Below, piece by piece: positions 33,359-42,554 of a stretch of DNA of 64,000 nucleotides; the first letter of the stretch is position 1, and the number at the start of each line of letters is the position of its first letter. The notes below the pieces were generated by a model. That model worked only from the letters and a program-made list of their open reading frames with translations. It had not been told where the DNA came from and did no database searches. Both the position numbers and the translations under genes were made by a program. Origin of the DNA: Apibacter raozihei (lineage in GTDB: Bacteria > Bacteroidota > Bacteroidia > Flavobacteriales > Weeksellaceae); the NCBI RefSeq assembly GCF_004014855.1, contig NZ_CP034930.1, forward strand, positions 868,001-932,000. The letters run 5' to 3'.

Positions 33359-35164
33359 TTATTTAACAAACCATTGAAGTATTCTTCCCTCTCCACCATT
33401 GAAATTTGTATGCGGATATAATCCTGTGGCAGTACAGGTTGCAGTAGCAAAACTGGTTTCATCGCCGGAAGATCCTCCACATTTTCCAAAATGGTGGTTA
33501 ACCTGTGTTTGTCCAAAATATCCAAATGTATTGTCTAAATTTGATGGCAATAATGTGTTGGTTCCGTCAGGAGACACAAAAGCATTATTGTTTGCAGTAA
33601 CATTATTATTTATGTTAATGTGATCCGGATAACTGGCTGATCCTCCTGCATAAAATGCAGCGTCCCCCAGAGTCGCTCCTGCATAGGTACGGGAATCAGG
33701 ATTATGTGTTATCAACATATCTTGATTAAATATTTTTCCACTTATTGGATAATAGTAATAATAGGTTGTGGTAGATGTAATCGGAGATGAGCGATCGGAT
33801 GTCGGAGAAAAAATTAAATAATTTTGTTTTGCCCACGCATCTTCCATATCCGTTGGATTTTCTGCTATCCTTGCACGCAATTGTGCTACAGAATTACTCA
33901 AATCATTTATATTAGACATGGCTGCCAGACCTAATCGGAAGTTATAGTAATTAATGGTTCCTCCGGATTCATCTGTTATATTGTTTATAGGCAAGTTTTG
34001 ATTTAGCCTGTAATCACCACTCATTTCCATTCTACTAGTTGTAGAATATCGACTATAGGCTGTTAATTCAGAGTATGACCATACCAAAGTATACCCACCA
34101 TTAGTCATATCGCAATACGTTTTAACAGGAGCTACGTTTCCAGAGCCCTGTTTAATCCAGTATTCACCATCTTCCCTTTTACCTAAATTATATATATCCA
34201 GGCAACGATCTGCCGGATCTGCAAATGTTCCTTTTCTTGTATCAAAGTCAACGATCAAAATACATTTTTGAAGATTTGCACCATTAGTTTTAAAAGTAAA
34301 AGTATACGAACCTGAATTTAGTGGAGTTCCTGAACCCACAAGTGTTATACTATTACTATCCGTTGTTATGGCTTCATTAGCAGTAAAGTTTACCCCGTTA
34401 TTTGTAGACGAATTAATTATTACCTGACCACCGGTGTCAACATTTGTTAAAGGTACTGTAACCGTATTTGTATCCGGATCTAGTATAACTCCGGCCAGAT
34501 AAGTTCCATTAACAGTAAAATTTTCACAATTAATTGTATAACTTATCTGTGAAGATGCCACACTTATTGTAACCGGATTAGATGAACAGGTCTCAGATAA
34601 TCCTAAAAATTCAAAGCTAACGGTATCCTGATAGCCCGAACCCCCGTTTGTAGGAATTCCTGTCCCTTTTAAAGTCACCGTATACGTTCCTGTATTTGGA
34701 AACATTCCTGATTTTTCAAAATAATATCCATTATTTGTTTTTGCCAGTATGTAATACGTACCCGTGGATGTTACAGTCACTGGAATCGTAATATAGTTGG
34801 TATCATTTAACGAAGATCCCTGTGTATACTTTCCGCTTACCTTGATTTTACTGCAATCTACTGTATAAGTTGAAGACTTATAATTTCCACAAATACTTAA
34901 CCACGATTGATCTGTTGCCTGATAATAATTATAACAATTTTGATCCGTATTAAAAATCAATAATCCATTTTCTGTACTTTCTGGAGTAATATTTGCATCT
35001 CGTTGTGCGGTAGTCATACTAGGTATCAAAACCCCCTGATTGCTATTGGGTGATACTATATGCAAAGCTGCTTTTTCATCGGGAGTATCCGTACCAATCC
35101 CTACCTGAGCATTTATTATCGAAAAAATAAATAAAGGTAATAGTGTTAATAATAATTTTTTCAC
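33359..35164 (-). CDS. Secreted surface protein with fibrinogen-like C-terminal domain
   Basis: 601 residues with a Sec signal peptide ending in INAQ near residue 19. The mature N-terminus VGIGTDTPDEKAALHI and GVLIPSMTTAQRDA is the collar-like start common to large flavobacterial surface proteins. Two internal Ig-like/beta repeats (about 95-195 and 210-305) share the pattern I-x-C-x-x-x-x-V-x-G-x-Y-x-x-G. A cysteine-bearing C-terminal region (about 310-601) begins CLDIYNLGKREDGEYWIK and continues YCDMTNGGYTLVWSY, as in fibrinogen-type lectin folds. It probably binds glycans or host surfaces. No T9SS sorting domain is evident. Confidence 0.8.
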   Translation of the reverse strand: MKKLLLTLLPLFIFSIINAQVGIGTDTPDEKAALHIVSPNSNQGVLIPSMTTAQRDANITPESTENGLLIFNTDQNCYNYYQATDQSWLSICGNYKSSTYTVDCSKIKVSGKYTQGSSLNDTNYITIPVTVTSTGTYYILAKTNNGYYFEKSGMFPNTGTYTVTLKGTGIPTNGGSGYQDTVSFEFLGLSETCSSNPVTISVASSQISYTINCENFTVNGTYLAGVILDPDTNTVTVPLTNVDTGGQVIINSSTNNGVNFTANEAITTDSNSITLVGSGTPLNSGSYTFTFKTNGANLQKCILIVDFDTRKGTFADPADRCLDIYNLGKREDGEYWIKQGSGNVAPVKTYCDMTNGGYTLVWSYSELTAYSRYSTTSRMEMSGDYRLNQNLPINNITDESGGTINYYNFRLGLAAMSNINDLSNSVAQLRARIAENPTDMEDAWAKQNYLIFSPTSDRSSPITSTTTYYYYYPISGKIFNQDMLITHNPDSRTYAGATLGDAAFYAGGSASYPDHININNNVTANNNAFVSPDGTNTLLPSNLDNTFGYFGQTQVNHHFGKCGGSSGDETSFATATCTATGLYPHTNFNGGEGRILQWFVK

Positions 35165-35519
35165 GTGTAAAGGTTTTTAAATAATTAAAAAAATTAATTG
35201 CTTCAAATTTATTACTTTTTTTAATTAAAATAGCATTTTATTTAAAATAATTACTATTCTTTTACTATTACACGATAAAATAATATTTAAAATTACATTT
35301 TATATATATTATAAAAATAAGATAAATCATTTATATTTTAATAAACTTCTATTTATTTTATAAAATTGTCGAATAAAATTATAAAATTCGTTCCTATAAT
35401 TAAATTTTTAAATTTTAAAGGCGTTTAACAATAAGGTTGCCAAAATAACTTATAATTATAACAATAAAAACCTTTATATTTGAAATACATTATTACTAAT
35501 ATCAAACAAAGTTTAAACC
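35165..35519. other. 355-base AT-rich intergenic region before gcvP
   Basis: This gap between the divergent fibrinogen-like gene and gcvP is strongly AT-rich. A -7 box TATATTTG lies at 35475-35482 on the plus strand, 37 bases before gcvP, without a well-spaced -33 TTG. On the minus strand a TAAATTTG lies at 35211-35204 for the surface-protein gene. I see no tandem glycine-riboswitch pattern, RNA gene or credible small frame. Confidence 0.5.
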
Positions 35520-38369
35520 ATGAATACTTCCGACTTTTCTATTCGTCACATAGGAATCAATGAAGACTCCCTGCAAATTATACTTAAAGAATTAAAAACA
35601 GAAACTGTACAAGAACTTATTGAACAAACGTTGCCCAAAGACATTTTAGGACAGGATAAATTAAATCTCCCCAAAGCTTTATCTGAATACGATATGCTTC
35701 TCTTATCTAAAAATCTGGCTGGCAAAAATAAAGTTTTCAGTTCCTACATTGGATTTGGATATTCCGGTACAATCACTCCTTCTCCTATTTTAAGAAACAT
35801 TTTTGAAAACCCGGGTTGGTATACTGCCTATACTCCTTATCAGGCAGAGATATCTCAAGGAAGATTGGAAGCATTACTTAATTTTCAAACTGTAATTTCT
35901 GATTTAACCGGTTTTTCTTTAACTAATGCTTCTCTTTTAGACGAGGGAACTGCAGCTGCTGAGGCATTGCACATGCTATATGAAGCCAGAAATAAGTCGA
36001 AAAAAGACTCGAATAAATTTTTCGTTTCTGAAGAAGTTTATCCTCAAACCATTGCTGTCGTTAAAACCAAGGCCATGGGACTTGGTATAGAAATAGTTGT
36101 AGGTTCACATCAAGAATTTACCTTTGATTCGTCTTTCTTTGGTGCTTTACTCCAATACCCCGCTAAACATGGAGAAATTTTCGATTATTCTGATTTCATA
36201 TCTCAGGCAAAAGACGATTCTATAAGAACGGTTCTTGCTGCTGATATTCTAGCTTTAGCGGTCTTAAAAAATCCTGCTGAGCTTGGAGCTGATGTGGCTA
36301 TAGGTTCCACTCAAAGATTTGGAGTTCCATTAGGGTTCGGAGGGCCTTCTGCCGCATATTTTGCCTGCAAAGATGAATTCAAAAGAAGCATTCCCGGAAG
36401 AATTATAGGAGTATCTAAAGATAAACACGGGAACAGAGCGCTAAGAATGTCTCTTCAAACGAGAGAGCAACACATTAAAAGAGAAAAAGCAACTTCCAAT
36501 ATTTGTACTGCTCAGGTATTACTTGCTGTAATGGCAGGTATGTATGCGGTCTATCATGGATCTGAAGGATTAAAGTCGATTGCTTCTGATATACATCTCA
36601 AGGCTATTTTACTTAAAGAACATTTGTCTTCTATCGGTTTTAATGTATCGGAAGAACCGTTCTTTGATACTATTAAAATCTATGTATCGGAAGAGGATAA
36701 GACTGAACTTAAAAAATTATTTGAAGCTCTTCAGATTAATCTGAACTATTTTTCTCAGGGAATAGTAAGTATAAGTCTTGATGAAACAGTTTCAGATGAA
36801 CGCTTTGCAATTCTTTTATCTTTATTTTTAAAATTTAAAAATACTGAATTCAAAAAATTAAGCGCACCGATTGAACCCAATATTCCGGATAACCTTATAC
36901 GAAATTCTGATTTTCTAACTCACGAGGTATTCAAGAAGTATCATACTGAAACAGAATTTATGAGATATGTTAAACGCTTGGAAAAAAAGGATATTGCTTT
37001 GAATTATTCGATGATTTCGCTAGGTTCCTGTACCATGAAACTAAATGCAGCTACCGAGATGCTACCATTATCCTGGATGGAATGGAATGCAATACATCCT
37101 TTTGTACCAAAAGATCAATCGGAAGGATATCTCACTATGCTTTCTGAACTAGAAACTTATCTGGCTGAAATAACCGGATTTGCAGGTACTTCATTACAGC
37201 CTAATTCAGGCGCTCAGGGAGAATATGCCGGATTGATGGTAATTCGTGAATATCTAAAAGCAAAAGGAGAAGGGCACAGAAATATTGCCTTAATACCTCA
37301 ATCTGCACATGGCACTAATCCAGCCTCTGCCGTAATGGCCGGTTTAAAGGTTATTGTTGTAAAAAATTTAGATAATGGTGAATTTGATATTGAAGATTTG
37401 AAACAGAAAGCTGAATTACATAAAGATCATTTGGCAGCCGTCATGATTACTTATCCATCTACCTATGGTTTTTTCGATACCAATGTTAAAGAGATCATAG
37501 CTATAGTACATCAAGCCGGAGGTCAGGTTTATATGGATGGTGCCAATATGAATGCCCAGGTTGCTTACACAAGTCCCGGTTATATTGGAGCTGATGTTTG
37601 CCATTTAAACCTTCATAAAACATTTGCTATTCCTCATGGTGGGGGTGGCCCTGGAATAGGTCCTATTTGTGTCGCAGAACATCTGCTCCCATATCTTCCT
37701 ACTATCAAGGCTCCTCAAAATGAAGAAAATCGCCTTAGCTTTTCTTCTTCTCCTTATGGATCTGCAATGGTTGCTACCATTTCCTACGCTTATATAAGAA
37801 TGCTTGGGTATGAGGGATTAAAAAAAGCTACTGCAACGGCCATACTTAATGCTAATTATTTAAAAGAAAAATTAGCCTCACATTATGAAATTTTATATAC
37901 CAATAAACATGGGCGTGTTGGTCATGAATTGATTGTAGATTTCAGACCTTTCAAAAATTTAGGTATTGAAGTGGGAGATATTGCCAAGCGTTTGATGGAT
38001 TATGGCTTCCATGCTCCAACGGTTTCATTCCCTGTCGCTGGTACCTTAATGATTGAACCTACCGAAAGTGAAAGTCTGGAAGAGTTAAACCGATTCGCTG
38101 AAGCATTAATATCAATCAAACAAGAAATTGATGAAATAGCTGATGGTACTTATACAATCGAAGATTGTGTTATAAAAAATGCCCCTCATACTTTAGAAGA
38201 ACTTACTTCGAATGAATGGCATCACTCTTATAGCAGGCAAAAAGCAGCTTATCCGTTAAACTGGATTGCGGAGAAAAAATTCTGGACATCTGTAGGTAAA
38301 ATTGATGATGCCTTTGGAGATAGAAATTTAATTTGTACATGTAACCCTATTGAGGATTATGAGAATTAA
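35520..38369 (+). CDS. gcvP: Glycine dehydrogenase (glycine cleavage P protein)
   Basis: PLP-dependent decarboxylase of the glycine cleavage system; it passes the aminomethyl group to the lipoyl arm of GcvH. 949 residues, the single-chain type containing both the N-terminal (alpha) and C-terminal (beta) halves. The PLP lysine is Lys700 in HLNLHKTFAIPHGGGGPG. Other conserved blocks: SYIGFGYSGTITP near residue 76 and SAHGTNPASA near 599. gcvT and gcvH are not in the window, as is usual in flavobacteria where these genes are scattered. Monocistronic with a terminator at 38392. Confidence 0.97.
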   Translation: MNTSDFSIRHIGINEDSLQIILKELKTETVQELIEQTLPKDILGQDKLNLPKALSEYDMLLLSKNLAGKNKVFSSYIGFGYSGTITPSPILRNIFENPGWYTAYTPYQAEISQGRLEALLNFQTVISDLTGFSLTNASLLDEGTAAAEALHMLYEARNKSKKDSNKFFVSEEVYPQTIAVVKTKAMGLGIEIVVGSHQEFTFDSSFFGALLQYPAKHGEIFDYSDFISQAKDDSIRTVLAADILALAVLKNPAELGADVAIGSTQRFGVPLGFGGPSAAYFACKDEFKRSIPGRIIGVSKDKHGNRALRMSLQTREQHIKREKATSNICTAQVLLAVMAGMYAVYHGSEGLKSIASDIHLKAILLKEHLSSIGFNVSEEPFFDTIKIYVSEEDKTELKKLFEALQINLNYFSQGIVSISLDETVSDERFAILLSLFLKFKNTEFKKLSAPIEPNIPDNLIRNSDFLTHEVFKKYHTETEFMRYVKRLEKKDIALNYSMISLGSCTMKLNAATEMLPLSWMEWNAIHPFVPKDQSEGYLTMLSELETYLAEITGFAGTSLQPNSGAQGEYAGLMVIREYLKAKGEGHRNIALIPQSAHGTNPASAVMAGLKVIVVKNLDNGEFDIEDLKQKAELHKDHLAAVMITYPSTYGFFDTNVKEIIAIVHQAGGQVYMDGANMNAQVAYTSPGYIGADVCHLNLHKTFAIPHGGGGPGIGPICVAEHLLPYLPTIKAPQNEENRLSFSSSPYGSAMVATISYAYIRMLGYEGLKKATATAILNANYLKEKLASHYEILYTNKHGRVGHELIVDFRPFKNLGIEVGDIAKRLMDYGFHAPTVSFPVAGTLMIEPTESESLEELNRFAEALISIKQEIDEIADGTYTIEDCVIKNAPHTLEELTSNEWHHSYSRQKAAYPLNWIAEKKFWTSVGKIDDAFGDRNLICTCNPIEDYEN

Positions 38370-38391
38370 AAAACTGAATTTAACAATAAAT

Positions 38392-38418
38392 AAGCCTTCA
38401 CATATCCAGTGAAGGCTT
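38392..38418. terminator. Bidirectional terminator between gcvP and the SDR gene
   Basis: A 10-base-pair perfect stem AAGCCTTCAC/GTGAAGGCTT around a 7-base loop, with Ts following on the plus strand and A-rich sequence before. It serves convergent gcvP and the minus-strand SDR gene. Confidence 0.82.
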
Positions 38419-38423
38419 TTAGT

Positions 38424-39182
38424 TTACGCCTGAGCCAGAACTCCCCCATCAATGACCAATTCAGTCCCGGTTATATAAGACGAATCGTCAGAGGCTAAAA
38501 ATAATACTGCTTTAGCTACTTCCCCTACCTCCCCTAATCGTTTCATAGGATACGCTTCCCCTATTTCTTCTAATGATTTATTCATCTTATGTGAGGCATA
38601 CTCTACCATTTCTGTTTTTATATATCCCGGGTGAATCGAATTTACTCTTACATTATGTGAAGCATATTCAATTGCAATATCTTTAGTCATGGTTCTAACG
38701 GCTCCTTTACTAGCTCCATAAAGCACATGACCTGCTCCTCCTCCTATTCCCGCTATAGAAGAAGCATTGATAATAGAGCCATTTTTCTGCTTAGCCATTA
38801 TTGGTGCCACATATTTCATTCCTAAAAAAACACCTGTAACATTAATATTCATAAGCTTATTCCAGGTTGACACCTCTATTTCAGGTAACGAACTTATTAT
38901 ATAAATACCAGCGTTATTAAAAAGTATATCAATCTTGTTATAAACACTCAAAGATTCTGCAACTACTTTTTTCCATTCCTCTTCAACCGATACATCTAAA
39001 ACATATCCTACTGCATTACCCTTATTTTTTGATATTTCATCTACTACCTGATTTACACCCTCCTGATTTGTATCTGTTATTATCAGATTTGCCCCTTCAG
39101 CAGCAAAAAGTAAAGCTGTTGATCTACCTATTCCTGATGCGGCACCCGTAATTAAAGCTACTTTATTTTCCAGTCTTTTCAT
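38424..39182 (-). CDS. Short-chain dehydrogenase/reductase (classical SDR)
   Basis: 252 residues, NAD(P)-dependent oxidoreductase. The cofactor motif TGAASGIG is at about 13-20, NNAG near residue 90, the catalytic Ser in NASSIAG and Tyr/Lys in YGASKGAV (about 155-162). The C-terminal YITGTELVIDGG is typical of the glucose 1-dehydrogenase / 3-ketoacyl reductase-like branch. An Asp after the second strand (ITDTNQ) suggests NAD rather than NADP. Substrate unknown. It appears monocistronic. Confidence 0.88.
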   Translation of the reverse strand: MKRLENKVALITGAASGIGRSTALLFAAEGANLIITDTNQEGVNQVVDEISKNKGNAVGYVLDVSVEEEWKKVVAESLSVYNKIDILFNNAGIYIISSLPEIEVSTWNKLMNINVTGVFLGMKYVAPIMAKQKNGSIINASSIAGIGGGAGHVLYGASKGAVRTMTKDIAIEYASHNVRVNSIHPGYIKTEMVEYASHKMNKSLEEIGEAYPMKRLGEVGEVAKAVLFLASDDSSYITGTELVIDGGVLAQA

Positions 39183-39253
39183 TTTTTTAGATTATAAGAT
39201 TATTCCTATGCATCCAAAACTTATACCAGAAGTCAATGTTATTAATTGAGCGA

Positions 39254-39283
39254 AAAAGCATAGTAACTAAAACTTATGCTTTT
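39254..39283. terminator. Weaker hairpin in the OmpA-SDR gap
   Basis: AAAAGCATA pairs with TATGCTTTT (9 base pairs) around a 12-base loop, with the T-run on the plus-strand side. Together with the stronger hairpin at 39287-39323 it makes a tandem stop between two minus-strand genes. Confidence 0.5.
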
Positions 39284-39286
39284 ATA

Positions 39287-39323
39287 AACTAAAAAACCCT
39301 CACTAAGTAAGGGTTTTTTAGTT
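39287..39323 (-). terminator. Intrinsic terminator of the DUF937-OmpA gene
   Basis: A perfect 14-base-pair stem AACTAAAAAACCCT/AGGGTTTTTTAGTT with a 9-base loop, 12 bases beyond the stop codon at 39336. The arms carry six-base A and T runs, so it can act in both directions. Confidence 0.82.
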
Positions 39324-39335
39324 GATGTTTCACTT

Positions 39336-40646
39336 TTAATTTTTTTCAAATCGTAAAGATATTCTTCTATCCTTGGCTCTTTCCTTATCTGATGCGGTTG
39401 CGCTGACAGTTGCAAATTTTGATCCATACCCTTCTGCTCCTACTACCCTATCTCCCATTCCGTTAGTCACCAATAAATCTTTAATAGTATTTGCTCTTTC
39501 CTGAGAAAGCTTTAAGTTTGCTTCTTCATTTCCTTTTTTATCTGTATACGCCCCAATCTTTATTTTAGCTTCTGGAAATTCTTTAAGAATAGCTACCAGA
39601 TTTTTCCCTTGTACTTCAGATTCCGGAGTCAACTTCGTCCCGCTACCAAACTCAAAGTTAATGGCATCAAAATCAAACCATTTGTCTTTTAACTCTTCAT
39701 TAGTTGCATTTTTGTAATCACTGGATTCTAGAAATTTAACTACCTGATCTTCTATACCTCCTGGATAAGCTTTTAAAGCAGTTCCGCTAGGCAGGCTTAC
39801 TAATATCAGATTTCTGTTTGCTGATGGTGCAGATTGATCATTAATTGTCACTGTGTCTTCTTCTTGAACTAAAGAATCGGTTCCAGAAATATTAGTATCA
39901 GAAGTTACTTCACTGTTTTTTGAACATGAATTTTTTGATAAAAGCCAGAAAATTAATAATCCTATAAGTACTATTAAAATTACCCACTTAATCCATCCTG
40001 CACCCGTTTTTTTTTCTACTTTATTTTTATACTCTTCATAAGTTTCCTGTACTTTTTCTTTTGCTGATTCTACGGTTTCCTTTGTCTGATTAACTGCTTT
40101 GTTTATAAAAGAGCTTCCTAATACTGCTAAGGAAGATATTCCCAAAACACTCACCAAACCAGATGGTATGGAAGAAAGAAGATGATCTTTTTCTGCATGA
40201 ATTTGATTTAATATATTTTTGAAATTGACTCCGGAGTTTAACTTTTGACCCAAAAATCCAGCAATTAATGGAGATACTATTTGAATAAGTTTATCCGTGC
40301 TTTCTTTTCCAAGACCTGATACAGAAGATATAAGTGCTCCAAATTCCTCTTTCTTATTTCCAAACAAAGAATCAAGAAATCCTGTATTTATTTTTTGGGT
40401 ATCCGAATCCAGATGACCGGTAGAAATTCCTGAAACATTTGTAGCAGAAGAACTATTTCCTGCCTGCTTTAATATATGTTCCAGATGACTATCTTCTCCT
40501 TTTTCCAAAATAGCTCCAAATAGGCTGGGTATAATTGCCCCTACAGCAGAAGTTACTTTTCCTGAATCTTCATCTAAAGCTGAGGATATATTAGATATCG
40601 CTTCAGGTGTAATTATTTTTTTTAGAGAATCAAATAATTTTTCCAT
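39336..40646 (-). CDS. DUF937 domain - membrane helix - OmpA peptidoglycan-binding fusion
   Basis: 436 residues, no signal peptide. An N-terminal cytosolic-type DUF937 region (about 1-165; KKIITPEAISNISSALDEDSGKV, SAVGAIIPSLFGAI) is followed by a coiled stretch (about 190-215), one membrane helix (WVILIVLIGLLIFWLL, about 221-236), a Ser/Thr/Asp-rich linker, and an OmpA-like domain (about 320-436). The latter has INFEFGSGTKL, IKIGAYTDKKG with the NL-x-LS-x-x-RA motif, and EGYGSKF. The layout would tie a cytosolic oligomer-like domain to peptidoglycan through the inner membrane. Specific role unknown. Confidence 0.85.
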   Translation of the reverse strand: MEKLFDSLKKIITPEAISNISSALDEDSGKVTSAVGAIIPSLFGAILEKGEDSHLEHILKQAGNSSSATNVSGISTGHLDSDTQKINTGFLDSLFGNKKEEFGALISSVSGLGKESTDKLIQIVSPLIAGFLGQKLNSGVNFKNILNQIHAEKDHLLSSIPSGLVSVLGISSLAVLGSSFINKAVNQTKETVESAKEKVQETYEEYKNKVEKKTGAGWIKWVILIVLIGLLIFWLLSKNSCSKNSEVTSDTNISGTDSLVQEEDTVTINDQSAPSANRNLILVSLPSGTALKAYPGGIEDQVVKFLESSDYKNATNEELKDKWFDFDAINFEFGSGTKLTPESEVQGKNLVAILKEFPEAKIKIGAYTDKKGNEEANLKLSQERANTIKDLLVTNGMGDRVVGAEGYGSKFATVSATASDKERAKDRRISLRFEKN

Positions 40647-40743
40647 AATATGGGTTTTTTAGTTGTTAATTAATACTTTTAAGCTAAAAGCCTTGTTAAT
40701 TATTCAAAAATTATTCCAAACCAATATTATAGGAATACTCACA

Positions 40744-40774
40744 TTTGGATACAGATTTATAAACTTTAAATTTG
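40744..40774 (+). promoter_or_regulatory. Promoter of the dCMP deaminase gene
   Basis: TTTG at 40744-40747, then 19 bases, then TAAATTTG at 40767-40774: full consensus. The ATG is 39 bases downstream. Confidence 0.7.
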
Positions 40775-40813
40775 TATTCTAAAACTTTGTAATTAAATTA
40801 TTATTTTTAAGCA

Positions 40814-41245
40814 ATGAAAACAAAATACGATATTGCCTACCTTCGTATGGCTCTTGAGTGGGGAGAATTATCTTACTGTAAAAGAAAAAAAGTAGGGGCA
40901 TTGATAGTTAAAGATCGTATGATCATTTCTGATGGTTACAATGGAACTCCTACCGGGTTTGAAAATACTTGCGAAGATGAAAATGGAACCACAAAATGGT
41001 ATGTTCTTCATGCTGAAGCTAATGCTATTTTAAAGGTAGCTGCATCAACTCAGTCTTGTGTAGGAGCTACTTTATATGTCACTTTATCACCTTGTAAGGA
41101 ATGTAGTAAACTGATTCATCAGGCAGGAATTAAACGTATAGTGTATATCAATGAATATTCTGATACCTCGGGTGTGGATTTTCTGAAAAATGCAGGCGTA
41201 ATTGTTGAAAGAATTTATGAAGAAGATTTACATTTGAAACCATAA
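40814..41245 (+). CDS. dCMP deaminase (ComEB-like)
   Basis: Deaminates dCMP to dUMP, feeding thymidylate synthesis. 143 residues, cytidine/deoxycytidylate deaminase fold. Zinc site: HAEANAI (His and catalytic Glu, about 69-75) and SPCKECSKL (two Cys, about 98-106). The N-terminal VGALIVKDRMIISDGYNGTP is the family's substrate-contact segment. Monocistronic with its own promoter. The ExbB operon follows but has a separate promoter. Confidence 0.92.
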   Translation: MKTKYDIAYLRMALEWGELSYCKRKKVGALIVKDRMIISDGYNGTPTGFENTCEDENGTTKWYVLHAEANAILKVAASTQSCVGATLYVTLSPCKECSKLIHQAGIKRIVYINEYSDTSGVDFLKNAGVIVERIYEEDLHLKP

Positions 41246-41340
41246 AAATTTTTACTTTACCGCTATCGATTTAAAAAAATTTTTCTGCTCAAATACCCTA
41301 TTTTTTTATTTTTTCAAATATTATACTTTTATATCTTTTA

Positions 41341-41373
41341 TTGTTCAGCATTGAATAATAAAAATTAGTTTTG
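41341..41373 (+). promoter_or_regulatory. Promoter of the exbB-exbD-tonB operon
   Basis: TTG at 41341-41343, then 22 bases, then TAGTTTTG at 41366-41373: full consensus. The exbB ATG is 43 bases beyond the -7 box. Confidence 0.7.
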
Positions 41374-41416
41374 CATAGTTATTGTTAGTAAAAATACATT
41401 AAAAAAGATATTTTAT

Positions 41417-42115
41417 ATGAATGATTCCCTGAAATCTGTACAGGCACTTGCGACTCAAACCGGTGAAATAAAAACTACTCATTTCAATTTAATCGAAATG
41501 CTTACACACGGAGGACCTGTAGGTATTTTTGTAATGATTTGCCTTTTTGCATTGTTTGTTATCTCTTTATATATTTTTTTTGAACGATTTTTAACTATAC
41601 GGAAATTTTCAAATAAAAAATCAACTTTATTAAATGATGTCAGAGATTTTATTCATGAGGGTAAAATTGATGCGGCTCTTGATTTATGCAAAAGAACTCA
41701 TACGCCTGAGGGAAGAGTTTTATATAAAGGAATTATGAGAATTGGTAAACCTACACGGGATATAAGTGATGCCATTGAGAATACGGCACAACTGGAAATA
41801 TTTGAGCTTGAAAAAAATGTTGGGGTTTTAGGAACTATCTCAGGAGCAGCTCCTATGCTGGGTTTTTTAGGTACTGTAGTGGGTATGATCATAGCTTTTT
41901 TTGCTACCAGTTCTCAGGATCAGGCCAGTGCTCAAATGTTGGCAGGCGGTATTTATTCAGCTATGGCTAATACAGCTGCAGGTTTAATAGTAGGTCTACT
42001 GGCATATCTCTTTTACAATATTCTGGTAATAAAAATCGATCGTTTCGTCTACTCTTTACAATTAACTGCCATTGACTTTTTAGACATTTTAAATAAACCT
42101 GTAACTCAATCTTAA
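41417..42115 (+). CDS. exbB: ExbB/TolQ-family proton channel protein
   Basis: Inner-membrane stator that uses the proton gradient to energise TonB-dependent outer-membrane uptake. 232 residues with three hydrophobic helices (about 33-55, 138-160, 175-200). The MotA/TolQ/ExbB signature is visible around GVLGTISGAAPMLGFLGTVVGMI (the middle part, about 135-155) and AMANTAAGLIVGLLAY. First gene of a three-gene operon with exbD (13-base gap) and a tonB-like gene. Confidence 0.92.
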   Translation: MNDSLKSVQALATQTGEIKTTHFNLIEMLTHGGPVGIFVMICLFALFVISLYIFFERFLTIRKFSNKKSTLLNDVRDFIHEGKIDAALDLCKRTHTPEGRVLYKGIMRIGKPTRDISDAIENTAQLEIFELEKNVGVLGTISGAAPMLGFLGTVVGMIIAFFATSSQDQASAQMLAGGIYSAMANTAAGLIVGLLAYLFYNILVIKIDRFVYSLQLTAIDFLDILNKPVTQS

Positions 42116-42128
42116 ATTTTAAATTGGA

Positions 42129-42554
42129 ATGAAATTACAAAGAAGAAACAGAGTTTTACCTGAATTTAGTATGGCATCTATCACAGATGTTATCTTTTTA
42201 CTTTTAACCTTCTTTATGCTGACTGCCTCTGCCAGTCAATCGGCCTTAAATGTAACTCTTCCCAATGCTAAAGGGCAAGAAATGCCTGCAGAAAGAGTAT
42301 ACATAGCAGTTTCGATCGAAGGAAAATACTTTCTTAATAAAAAGGAAATTGCCAAAGAAGATATTGAACCTTCTTTAAAAAAATTATTTCAGTCGAATCC
42401 TTCTCCTTCATTTGTTATTGCTGCTGATGCAGATGCTCTTCATAAAGATGTAATCTATTTAATGGATATAGCAAACCGAAATAAATATAAAGTTTTAATA
42501 GCTGCCAATCCTGATTCCACGAATAAAGATTCCATAAGCGATGAGCACCCATAG
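42129..42554 (+). CDS. exbD: ExbD/TolR-family protein
   Basis: 141 residues with one N-terminal membrane helix (about 17-35). The proton-carrying Asp is in SITDVIFLLLTFFML (Asp20), and the periplasmic domain follows, with FVIAADADALH (about 97-107) typical of ExbD. Works in the ExbB5-ExbD2 complex. Its 3' end overlaps the tonB-like gene by 14 bases, so translation is coupled. Confidence 0.92.
   Translation: MKLQRRNRVLPEFSMASITDVIFLLLTFFMLTASASQSALNVTLPNAKGQEMPAERVYIAVSIEGKYFLNKKEIAKEDIEPSLKKLFQSNPSPSFVIAADADALHKDVIYLMDIANRNKYKVLIAANPDSTNKDSISDEHP

Noticed and set aside
35165-35519. Glycine riboswitch before gcvP
   Set aside because: No tandem aptamer-like conserved stems are visible; the region is almost entirely A and T.
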